Made by a program: the position numbers and the translations under genes. A DNA stretch of 64,000 nt from Pseudomonas citri. Lineage in GTDB: Bacteria; Pseudomonadota; Gammaproteobacteria; Pseudomonadales; Pseudomonadaceae. The stretch spans positions 248,001-312,000 of the forward strand of contig NZ_JAODAB010000003.1 of the NCBI RefSeq assembly GCF_025336485.1, read 5' to 3'. The notes under the pieces were generated by a model. That model saw only the letters and a program-made list of their open reading frames with translations, had not been told where the DNA came from and did no database searches. Of the stretch, positions 27,238 through 34,463 are shown one piece after another; positions within the stretch are counted from its first letter, which is position 1; the number at the start of each line of letters is the position of its first letter.

Positions 27238-28330
27238 TGAACTGTTCTCCATAGGTGTTGAACCCCATCACCCGTTGCTCGCGCAGGAACTGGCCGATCT
27301 GCTCCAGGCCCCCGCAGCCTTCCAGCTCCAGGCGCCGCAGGAAGCAGTCGCAGCCGATGGTCAGCAGCAAGTCGCCGAGGCGTGCCTGCAAGCCGTCGAA
27401 CAGCGCTTGCAGGTTGTGCAGCAAGGGGCCGGGCGTCATGGCCGTGAGGACGATGCCGTTCTCCACCGCGCAGTAGAAACTCAGGCTCAGGTCCGGGTGC
27501 ACCTGCTGGATGGCCCGCACGTAGTACTGGTCGTTGATGCGCACCGCCAGCGGATGGGCGGCGAAAACCCGGTAGTCGAGCGCGCTCACCGGCACGCCGA
27601 TGTGCCGGGCGTATTCCTCGGCGGCGGGTTCGGCGTTGAGTTCATAGACCCGTCGCGAAGCACTGTCGGCGCCGGTCACCACCAGTTTTTCCTCGCGCGG
27701 CAAGATGTGATGGGTGGTGAACACTTCGAACTCGAGCCAGGTGTTGATCAGCAGCACCACCGCAGCGCCGCTGTGGAACTGGCCTTCAAAGTACACATGG
27801 GTGTGGGTCAGGTAGTTGTCGTCACCGGCCGAACCACCGAAATGCGGGATGTCTCCCAGCGCGGCGCTCAGGGCCGCCAGCACCATTTCCTCGCGGCTGG
27901 ACAAGCCATCAAGCAGGGTCAACGCAAAGCTGTGGCCCTTGATCGGCGCCAGGGCATTGCTGCGGCAACCGCTCGCCAGGCGCTCGACCATTTGCTGGGC
28001 ATCGATGAGACTGAAGTGCTCCATTTCGCCAATCAGCTCGGCGGCAATGGAAAAGTGCCGGTGGTCGAACCCCACCGCCGTCACGCAGTTACGGCCATAG
28101 CCTTCGGGGGTGATCTCCCCGGCACTGGTACAACCCACCAGGCGGATCCCGCCGAAGCTCTGAGACAGCGCCTGGCCGAGGGCCGGCAAGTTGTATTCAG
28201 CGGAACAGAAAAACAGCACGAAGCCCAGGTACGGGTGCAACAACTGTCGCGCCAACTCCTGGGCCACTTGCTGGACGTCGCTGGCCTGGGACATGGCGTT
28301 CACCACACCTTCGCTCTGGGCCTGCTGCAT
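27167..28330 (-). CDS. nosP: FIST-domain protein, NosP-like NO sensor
   Basis: A 387-residue cytosolic protein with FIST_N (about 40-230; RLVGCTSAGEITPEGY, GGSAGDD) and FIST_C (about 235-370; DYRVFAAHPLAVRI, IGCDCFLRRLE). In P. aeruginosa the gene before nahK encodes NosP, a FIST protein that binds haem and NO and controls NahK. Synteny supports the same function; the haem ligand cannot be confirmed from sequence alone. The ATG at 28330 follows GGAGG. The 3' end overlaps nahK. A near-perfect ped dyad lies 65 bases upstream (28395-28408), which ties this signalling pair to the alcohol-oxidation locus. Confidence 0.82.
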   Translation of the reverse strand: MQQAQSEGVVNAMSQASDVQQVAQELARQLLHPYLGFVLFFCSAEYNLPALGQALSQSFGGIRLVGCTSAGEITPEGYGRNCVTAVGFDHRHFSIAAELIGEMEHFSLIDAQQMVERLASGCRSNALAPIKGHSFALTLLDGLSSREEMVLAALSAALGDIPHFGGSAGDDNYLTHTHVYFEGQFHSGAAVVLLINTWLEFEVFTTHHILPREEKLVVTGADSASRRVYELNAEPAAEEYARHIGVPVSALDYRVFAAHPLAVRINDQYYVRAIQQVHPDLSLSFYCAVENGIVLTAMTPGPLLHNLQALFDGLQARLGDLLLTIGCDCFLRRLELEGCGGLEQIGQFLREQRVMGFNTYGEQFNGMHINQTFTGVAIARHRVPDPR

Positions 28331-28394
28331 GTTCGCCTCCGGCGGGTGCGTGATAGGAGCCTTGAGTGTACGAAGTGGCGCCGGACCGACGAAT

Positions 28395-28408
28395 GCTACT
28401 TGGGTAGC
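28395..28408. promoter_or_regulatory. ped-regulon dyad, site 8 (nosP)
   Basis: GCTACTTGGGTAGC, a near-perfect inverted repeat preceded by CGAAT, 65 bases upstream of nosP. It shares ACGAATGCTACTT-like sequence with site 1 in front of pqqA. Confidence 0.65.
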
Positions 28409-28504
28409 GGGTGGGCGCTTCCATGGGAGGAGAACAGTGGCGGCCCAGGCCGCGATGCGCACGGCTGGGCCACCACAAAACTCGGCACTTTGCTTGGAAT
28501 ACTC

Positions 28505-28564
28505 TTGTGGCGAGGGAGCTTGCTCCCGCTCGACTGGACTGTGGAAGCAAAGCTTGCTCCCACA
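28505..28564. repeat. Paired REP palindromes
   Basis: GGGAGCTTGCTCCC followed by GGAAGCAAAGCTTGCTCCCA, between the nosP promoter region and the porin 3' end. Confidence 0.75.
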
Positions 28565-28571
28565 TGCTTCC

Positions 28572-29756
28572 TTACCAGGTCAAGACTGCCCCCACCGCAA
28601 AGGTATCGGTGTCTTCATTCTGGGCGCTGGTGTCGTGGCCGTTGATTTCGAACTGGTTGTACTCGGCCACCAGCTTGAGGTTGTCGTTGACGTCATGGAA
28701 CAGCGCGATGCCGCGGGTTTCATAGTCGGCACCGCTGCCGACCACGCCGTTGCCGTCATCGTCGGTCTTGCCGTAGGACAGCGCCAGGCGGTTCTTGCCC
28801 AACTTGTAGGAACCTTGCAGCAGGTAGCCCTTGCTGTCGACATTGCGCAGCGTGGCCTCGCCGGCGTTGTTGGTGAAGAACGGATTGATGCCCTTGGCCT
28901 GGAAACCGGAGCCAGTGAGAGAGAAACCGCCCATCTTGGCTTGCACGCCATACCCCAGGCCTTTGGAAGTCACCGACTCGACGGAGGAATCGGTATTTTC
29001 CGAGGTCTGGTAGCTGCCGTTGAGCCAGCTGTAGATCTTCGCCCCGCCCAGGTCGAACTGATAGGTGATCTCGCTCTCGGTGCGCGGGTTTTCCTGGTAG
29101 GCCTTGCCGGTGGCGCTGTTGTCGTTGGTGTCCACCGGATCCATGATCCCCACCGCCACCCGCAGCCCGTCCATGACCGGGGTGCGATAGGTGATCTGCG
29201 AAGTCGGGAACGGGTACGGATAGCCGCTGCCGATATTGCCGAACGAGACGCCACCGCCGTCCACCAGCCCGAGGGTGTCACTGACCTGGCCATAACCGGC
29301 CAGCAGTTCGTCGAGCAGGATATTGGAACGGGCGAACAGCCCGAAGTCCTTGCCGATCAGCACCTCGCCCCACTCCGGATTGGCAACGGTGCCGTAGAAC
29401 TGCCGCACATCGATGGCGGTATCGGTGCCGTTGGTCTCGCTGTCGTTGATGGTCACCCAGAACGAGGCCCGGCCGCCGAGCTTGAGGTCATCGACCTGCT
29501 TGCCCATGTTGAAACCCAGGTAGTTGGGCAAGAAGCCCATTTTCACCCGCGCCTGCCGACGGTCGAACTGCTCACCCGCGCGGTCGACGTCGCTGTTGAC
29601 GTAGAAGGCGTTGATGTAGCCGTCGGTGGAAAAGGTCGTCTGGTCCTTGTCGTACAGCATGATTTCGGCGTGGGCCAACGGCGTCAGGCCAAGGGTCGAA
29701 AGGCCGGCGATGACCGCCGGCAAAAAACGTTGGCGGGTATTTTTATTGTTGTGCAT
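28572..29756 (-). CDS. General-type outer-membrane porin
   Basis: A 394-residue Gram-negative porin (signal peptide ending AHAEI). Amphipathic beta strands continue to the C-terminus, which ends FAVGAVLTW, the aromatic-terminated signal for outer-membrane insertion. A long acidic loop (VDTNDNSATGKAYQENPRTE) suggests an eyelet loop 3. The substrate is not evident; the context suggests uptake of alcohols or aromatic compounds. The ATG at 29756 opens into MHNNKNTRQRFLPAVIAG. A weaker ped dyad (29846-29859) lies 90 bases upstream, so it may belong to the same regulon. Confidence 0.85.
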   Translation of the reverse strand: MHNNKNTRQRFLPAVIAGLSTLGLTPLAHAEIMLYDKDQTTFSTDGYINAFYVNSDVDRAGEQFDRRQARVKMGFLPNYLGFNMGKQVDDLKLGGRASFWVTINDSETNGTDTAIDVRQFYGTVANPEWGEVLIGKDFGLFARSNILLDELLAGYGQVSDTLGLVDGGGVSFGNIGSGYPYPFPTSQITYRTPVMDGLRVAVGIMDPVDTNDNSATGKAYQENPRTESEITYQFDLGGAKIYSWLNGSYQTSENTDSSVESVTSKGLGYGVQAKMGGFSLTGSGFQAKGINPFFTNNAGEATLRNVDSKGYLLQGSYKLGKNRLALSYGKTDDDGNGVVGSGADYETRGIALFHDVNDNLKLVAEYNQFEINGHDTSAQNEDTDTFAVGAVLTW

Positions 29757-29845
29757 GGCGCGCTCCGCAACAGGGGACGGGATGTCGGAGGCGATTATCA
29801 AAAGGCTCCAGGCCACGTCATACGCTGCCTTGGAGGCAATTGGCG

Positions 29846-29859
29846 GGTGCTTTGGCAGC
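29846..29859. promoter_or_regulatory. ped-regulon dyad, site 9 (porin)
   Basis: GGTGCTTTGGCAGC, 90 bases upstream of the porin. It matches the GCTACYTTGGTAGC consensus at 11 of 14 positions. Confidence 0.45.
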
Positions 29860-29993
29860 CCCGGCCCGGCGCGGCAGTTTGGGTGTAAGACTGCGATGCC
29901 GATGGGCGCGAGACTTTGGGGCTGGGCCGAAGGGGGGCTGGGGGATAGGGTTGGTACTGAGCATCACCGACTTGTGGCGAGGGGGTTTATCCC

Positions 29994-30038
29994 TGGGAAC
30001 AAGACCTATGGGAGCAAGACCTGTGGGAGCAAGGCCCC
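29994..30038. repeat. Three tandem 15-bp REP-derived units
   Basis: Units start at 29994, 30009 and 30024: TGGGAACAAGACCTA, TGGGAGCAAGACCTG, TGGGAGCAAGGCCCC. They lie just after the gudD 3' end and inside a larger degenerate REP (about 29970-30045). Confidence 0.75.
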
Positions 30039-30049
30039 CTCGCCTGCGC

Positions 30050-31324
30050 TCAATACCTCGGCTTGACGGTCTTCCATTCCGGCCGATAACGCTGCATCTG
30101 CCGCACGTCATCGCGCTGGCGAATGCCGCAGCGCAGGAACTGCTCATGGAGCATGCCCAGTTGATCGCGGTCCAGCTCCAACCCAAGGCCCGGCGCGCGG
30201 GTGATCTTCACGCAGCCGTCGACGATCGGCAGCTTGCCGCCTTTGATCACCTCTTCATCCGGTTCCTGCCAGGGGTAATGGGTGTCGCAGGCGTAATCCA
30301 GGTTCGGCACCGCGGCGGCCACATGGGCCATCGCCATGAGGCTGATGCCCAAGTGCGAGTTCGAATGCATCGACACCCCCAGGCCAAAGGTGTCGCACAT
30401 CTTCGCCAGCGCCTGGGTGTCGCGCAGGCCGCCCCAGTAATGGTGGTCGGCCAACACAATCTGCACGCTGTCGAGCGCGACGCTACGACGAAACTCGTCG
30501 AAATCAGTGACCACCATGTTGGTCGCCAGCGCCAGCCCCGTGCGTTTGTGCAACTCGGCCATCCCCTCCAACCCCGGGGTCGGGTCTTCGTAGTACTGCA
30601 AATCATCCCCCAGCAGTTCCGCCATGCGGATGGAGGTTTCCAGGGACCAGTTGGCATTCGGGTCGATACGCAACGGATAACCGGGAAAGGCTCGTTTCAA
30701 CGCCTTGATGCACGCCACTTCGTGTTCCGGCTCCAGCGCCCCGGCCTTGAGCTTGAGGCTCTTGAAACCGTAGTCCTGGATCATGCGCCGGGCCTGGGCG
30801 ACGATCTGCTCCTCGCTCAGCGCTTCGCCCCAACGGTCCGGCGGATACGGCGAATCGATGTGCTCGGCGTACTTGAAGAACAGGTAGGCACTGAACGGCA
30901 CCTGATCGCGAATCGCGCCGCCCAGCAGGTCCACCAGCGGTACGTTCAGGTAGCGCGCCTGCAAGTCCAGGCACGCCACTTCGAACGCCGAGTAGGCATT
31001 GCTCACCGCCTTGCTCGCATGGGAGCCCGGCGCCAGTTCCGCACTGGCCACACCGGTCGGTTTGCGGGCGGCGACAGTGGCCTCAACGATGGCCCGCAAC
31101 TGGTTGAGGTTGAACGGGTCCAGGCCGATCAATTGGCTTTGCAATTGCTGCTGGATCGCCAGGGCCGGCGCATCGCCGTAGCTTTCGCCCAGGCCTATGT
31201 AACCGTTATCGCTCTCGATCTCGATGATCGAACGCAGCGCGAACGGCTCATGAATGCCGCTGGCGTTGAGCAACGGTGGATCGCGAAAGGCAATGGGGGT
31301 GACGGTGACGCGTTTGATCTTCAT
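30050..31324 (-). CDS. gudD: D-glucarate dehydratase
   Basis: A 424-residue enolase-superfamily enzyme converting D-glucarate to 5-dehydro-4-deoxy-D-glucarate. It has the KxK catalytic pair (Lys191, Lys193 in SLKLKAG), metal-ligand segments DPNANW and YYEDP, then ATNM, LADHHYWGG and the catalytic-His region MHSNSHLGIS. Full family length. Its ATG overlaps the stop of the upstream MFS gene (ATGA), so uptake and first catabolic step are co-translated. The next pathway enzymes (KDG dehydratase, KGSA dehydrogenase) are not in the window. Confidence 0.9.
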   Translation of the reverse strand: MKIKRVTVTPIAFRDPPLLNASGIHEPFALRSIIEIESDNGYIGLGESYGDAPALAIQQQLQSQLIGLDPFNLNQLRAIVEATVAARKPTGVASAELAPGSHASKAVSNAYSAFEVACLDLQARYLNVPLVDLLGGAIRDQVPFSAYLFFKYAEHIDSPYPPDRWGEALSEEQIVAQARRMIQDYGFKSLKLKAGALEPEHEVACIKALKRAFPGYPLRIDPNANWSLETSIRMAELLGDDLQYYEDPTPGLEGMAELHKRTGLALATNMVVTDFDEFRRSVALDSVQIVLADHHYWGGLRDTQALAKMCDTFGLGVSMHSNSHLGISLMAMAHVAAAVPNLDYACDTHYPWQEPDEEVIKGGKLPIVDGCVKITRAPGLGLELDRDQLGMLHEQFLRCGIRQRDDVRQMQRYRPEWKTVKPRY

Positions 31325-32742
31325 ACAGCGGCTCCCGATGGGCCAGGGTTCAAGGCTTTGGATGTTTGCGGCGCGGCTTCTTCGCTCACGGTTTCAGGTC
31401 GACCGGAGAGTGAACTGGGCGTATCGCGCCGTGGCGTGTTTCGTGGTGTGCTTCGCGGTGTAGCGCGGGCAAAAAAGATCACCACGGCCGCGACAAGCGA
31501 GGTGATGGCCAGCCCATACAGGCCGCCTTCGATGGAGCCAGTGGTCTGCTCCAGGAAACCGAAGGCCGTGGGCGCGACGAAGCCGCCGAGGTTGCCGATG
31601 GAGTTGATCAGGGCGATCACCGCCGCCGCGATGCGCGCGTCCAGATAGCCCTGGGGAATCGGCCAGAACAGCGCCGACGCGGCCTTGAAACCGATCGCCG
31701 CAAAACAGATCGCCACGAAGGCGAAGACCGGTCCGCCGGTGGTGGAAATGAACATGCCGAACGCGGCGATCACCAACGTCACCGCCACCCAGGCCTGCTG
31801 GAATTTCCAGCGCCCGGCCAGCGCGGCGAAACCGTACATCGCGACAATGGAAATGATCCACGGGATGGAGTTGAGCAAGCCGACCTGGAAATCCCCCAGC
31901 CCGCCCATTTTCTTGATCATGCTCGGCAGCCAGAACGTCGCGCCGTAGATGGTCAGGGCGATGGAAAAATAGATGAAGCAGAACAGTGCGATCTGCCGGT
32001 CGGCCAGCAGCTTGAACACCGACGGCTTGATCACCTGGGCCGCTTCCCTGGCCCGTTGTTCTTCGGCAATGGCGGCGATCAGCACGGTTTTTTCTTCGGC
32101 GCTCAGCCATTTGGCCTGGCTCGGATGCGATTGCAGCCAGAACCAGACAAAACCGCACAACACAATGGACGCGAAGCCTTCGATCAGGAACATCCATTGC
32201 CAACCGTGCAGGCCCATCCCGCTGACATGCAACAGCGCGCCCGACACCGGCCCGGAAATCACCGAAGCGATGGCCGAGCCGCTGAGGAAGATCGCCATCG
32301 CCTTGCCGCGCTCGTTGGCCGGCAGCCATTGGGTGAAGTAGTAGATGACGCCGGGAAAGAACCCGGCCTCCGCCGCGCCAAGGATGAAGCGCAACACGTA
32401 GAAACTGGTTTCGCCGCGCACGAAGGCCATGGCCATCGCCGCCGCGCCCCAGGTGAACATGATGCGTGTCAGCCAGGCCCGGGCGCCGTAGCGTTGCAGG
32501 AGCATGTTGGACGGCACTTCGAACAACGCGTAGCCAATGAAAAACAGCCCCGCACCGAGCCCATAGGCGGCAGCGCCGATGCCCAGGTCGGTTTCCAGGT
32601 GGCTGCGCACGAAGCCGATGTTGACCCGGTCGATGTAGTTGACGATGAACATCACCACCACCAGGGGCAGGACATGACGTTTGACCTTGGCCGCCGCGAG
32701 CGCCAGGGTACGGTCATGGGTGGAGTCCGATAGCTTGTTCAA
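31321..32742 (-). CDS. gudP: MFS transporter, glucarate/galactarate type
   Basis: A 473-residue 12-helix major facilitator of the anion:cation symporter family. After helix 1 (VVVMFIVNYIDRVNIGFV) come the typical RWGARAW-like loop (here LLQRYGARAWLTRIM) and GAAEAGFFPGVIYYFTQWLP. Coupling to gudD by a 4-base overlap points to D-glucarate (or galactarate) uptake. The C-terminus is extended by a Pro/Thr/Arg-rich tail with TPRSTPRNTPRRDTP-like repeats, which is not part of the family core. LysR gene diverges upstream. Confidence 0.88.
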   Translation of the reverse strand: MNKLSDSTHDRTLALAAAKVKRHVLPLVVVMFIVNYIDRVNIGFVRSHLETDLGIGAAAYGLGAGLFFIGYALFEVPSNMLLQRYGARAWLTRIMFTWGAAAMAMAFVRGETSFYVLRFILGAAEAGFFPGVIYYFTQWLPANERGKAMAIFLSGSAIASVISGPVSGALLHVSGMGLHGWQWMFLIEGFASIVLCGFVWFWLQSHPSQAKWLSAEEKTVLIAAIAEEQRAREAAQVIKPSVFKLLADRQIALFCFIYFSIALTIYGATFWLPSMIKKMGGLGDFQVGLLNSIPWIISIVAMYGFAALAGRWKFQQAWVAVTLVIAAFGMFISTTGGPVFAFVAICFAAIGFKAASALFWPIPQGYLDARIAAAVIALINSIGNLGGFVAPTAFGFLEQTTGSIEGGLYGLAITSLVAAVVIFFARATPRSTPRNTPRRDTPSSLSGRPETVSEEAAPQTSKALNPGPSGAAV

Positions 32743-32849
32743 GGGAGCCTCCCGATCATTGTTTTTGTGGGGAACGGGACGATCATGGACGCGGACAATT
32801 GTTCCCGTCTAATCTAACTTGGCACTTGATTGATACCTGGATTGAATCA
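32743..32849. promoter_or_regulatory. Divergent gudP / LysR promoter region
   Basis: A 107-base gap between the divergent transporter and regulator genes. Two ATTGA motifs, the second a palindrome ATTGAATCAAT at 32841-32851 overlapping the LysR start, are candidates for LysR autoregulation. No classical T-N11-A site was singled out. Confidence 0.4.
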
Positions 32850-33743
32850 ATGTTTGAACTGGCCCAGTTGCGCTGTTTCACCACCGTGGCGACCGAACTC
32901 AACTTTCGGCGCGCCGCCGAACGCCTGAACATGACCCAGCCGCCCCTGAGCCGGCAGATCCAGTTGCTGGAGCATCACCTCGGTGTCGAACTGTTCACCC
33001 GCAGCACCCGCAGCGTGGCGCTCACCGCCGCCGGCCGGGCGTTTTTCATCGAAGCACAGAACCTGCTCGAGCAGGCGCAACAAGCCGCCATCGCGGCCCG
33101 GCGTTTCGCCCAGGGTGATATCGGCTCGGTCACCATCAGCTTCGTCGGCAGCGCGGTGTATGAGTTCTTGCCCAAGGTCATCGCCGAGGCGCGGCTGAAA
33201 CAGCCCCAGGTGAAAATCGTCCTGGCGGAAATGAACACCTACCAACAGCACGAAGCCCTGCGCGCCCGGCGCATCGACCTCGGAATCGTCCGCTCACCCT
33301 TGCTGGAAACCGGCTACGCCACCGAATGCCTGGTGCGCGAGCCGTTCGTGCTGGCGGTGCCGGCCGGCCACCCATTGGCGAGCGCCGAGTCAGTCTGTGT
33401 CCAGGACCTGGACCAGCAGCCGTTCCTGATGTATTCCCATGCCGCCTACCCGCCCTTCAACGAACTGCTCACCGGCATGCTCCGCTCGGCCCGGGTCGCG
33501 CCGCAATTCGTGCAATGGCTGGGTTCATCCCTGACGATCCTGGCCCTGGTGAACGCCGGCATGGGCCTGGCGCTGGTGCCGCGCTGTGCCACCAGCGTGG
33601 TGTTCAAGCAGGTGGTGTTTCGCGAAATCGACCTGGGCGAAGGGGTGCAGAGCGAATTGCACCTGGTGTGGCGCGAGGACAATGACAATCCGGCGTTCAG
33701 CATGTTGTTGGAGGGGATTCGCGGCGCGGTTCGGGAGGGATGA
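32850..33743 (+). CDS. LysR-family regulator of the gud operon
   Basis: A 297-residue LysR regulator: N-terminal winged helix (MFELAQLRCFTTVATELNF, then AAERLNMTQPPLSRQI), then a substrate-binding domain starting near VTISFVGSAVYEF. Divergent transcription from gudP-gudD suggests that it controls glucarate use. The ATG at 32850 begins the helix-turn-helix at the canonical position; upstream in-frame codons add a non-conserved stretch. Confidence 0.88.
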   Translation: MFELAQLRCFTTVATELNFRRAAERLNMTQPPLSRQIQLLEHHLGVELFTRSTRSVALTAAGRAFFIEAQNLLEQAQQAAIAARRFAQGDIGSVTISFVGSAVYEFLPKVIAEARLKQPQVKIVLAEMNTYQQHEALRARRIDLGIVRSPLLETGYATECLVREPFVLAVPAGHPLASAESVCVQDLDQQPFLMYSHAAYPPFNELLTGMLRSARVAPQFVQWLGSSLTILALVNAGMGLALVPRCATSVVFKQVVFREIDLGEGVQSELHLVWREDNDNPAFSMLLEGIRGAVREG

Positions 33744-33747
33744 AACT

Positions 33748-33777
33748 TGTGGCGAGGGAGCAAGCCCCCTCGCCACA
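33748..33777. repeat. REP-type palindrome
   Basis: TGTGGCGAGGGAGCAAGCCC followed by CCTCGCCACA: inverted repeat immediately after the LysR gene. Confidence 0.8.
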
Positions 33778-33913
33778 TTATCAGGAGCCCTTGGGCCCAG
33801 CGCCTGGCCGGTTTGCCTACCGCCTATTCCAGTCCTGCCTGACAAGTTGTACGATGACCGACGAGAGCAACATCGCTCGCGTTCCTGATACCTACAACAA
33901 CAAGGAAATCCCC

Positions 33914-34348
33914 ATGAAAAGAACCACATTGGCTATCGGCTTCCTGTGCCTGTTCGGCGGCTACGCAGCCACCGCCGCGGCTTCGGCCGAGCAAGACGTG
34001 GCCCAGGCCGTCGACCACCTGACCCAGGCCATGCTGCACAAGGACATCCCCCAACTTCAGGCCTTGGCCGCAGAGAACCTCACCTACGGTCACTCCAGCG
34101 GCAACATCCAGGACAAGAAAGCCTTCATCACCGACATCGAAACCGGCAAGAGCGCGTTCAAGACCCTGGAAATGAAGAATCAGAAAATCACCCTGTCAGG
34201 CGACACCGCCCTGGTACGCAACCATTTCTCGGCCCAGGCAATCAAGGGCACCGACATCGTGCCGACTGAAATCGAAAACTTCCAGATCTGGCAGAAGCAG
34301 AAGAATGGCAAGTGGCTGCTGATCGGACGGCAGGCGTTCAAGTTCTAA
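33914..34348 (+). CDS. Exported NTF2/SnoaL-like (DUF4440) protein
   Basis: A 144-residue secreted protein with a signal peptide (MKRTTLAIGFLCLFGGYAAT, cleaved near ATAAASAEQ) and a single cone-like NTF2 fold: AVDHLTQAMLHKDIPQLQALA, a central strand region with ALVRNHFSAQAI, and the terminal WQKQKNGKWLLIGRQAFKF typical of DUF4440. No catalytic residues can be assigned and function is unknown. AAGGAAA lies upstream of the ATG at 33914. It is not obviously co-transcribed with the LysR gene (REP between). Confidence 0.8.
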   Translation: MKRTTLAIGFLCLFGGYAATAAASAEQDVAQAVDHLTQAMLHKDIPQLQALAAENLTYGHSSGNIQDKKAFITDIETGKSAFKTLEMKNQKITLSGDTALVRNHFSAQAIKGTDIVPTEIENFQIWQKQKNGKWLLIGRQAFKF

Positions 34349-34358
34349 TCGCCCCGCC

Positions 34359-34450
34359 CTGTGGGAGCGAGTCTGAACTCGCGATCGCGTCATTCCAGTC
34401 GGTTCAGTATTTGACTGACATACCGCTATCGTGAGGCTCGCTCCCACAGG
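34359..34450. repeat. Inverted REP pair
   Basis: CTGTGGGAGCGAGTCTGAAC...CGTGAGGCTCGCTCCCACAGG: facing REP units between converging genes. Confidence 0.75.
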
Positions 34451-34463
34451 GATTGCACTTGCT

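Noticed and set aside
29970..30045. Regular short repeats as a possible CRISPR array
   Set aside because: Units are 15 bp, directly adjacent without spacers and clearly derived from REP sequences.
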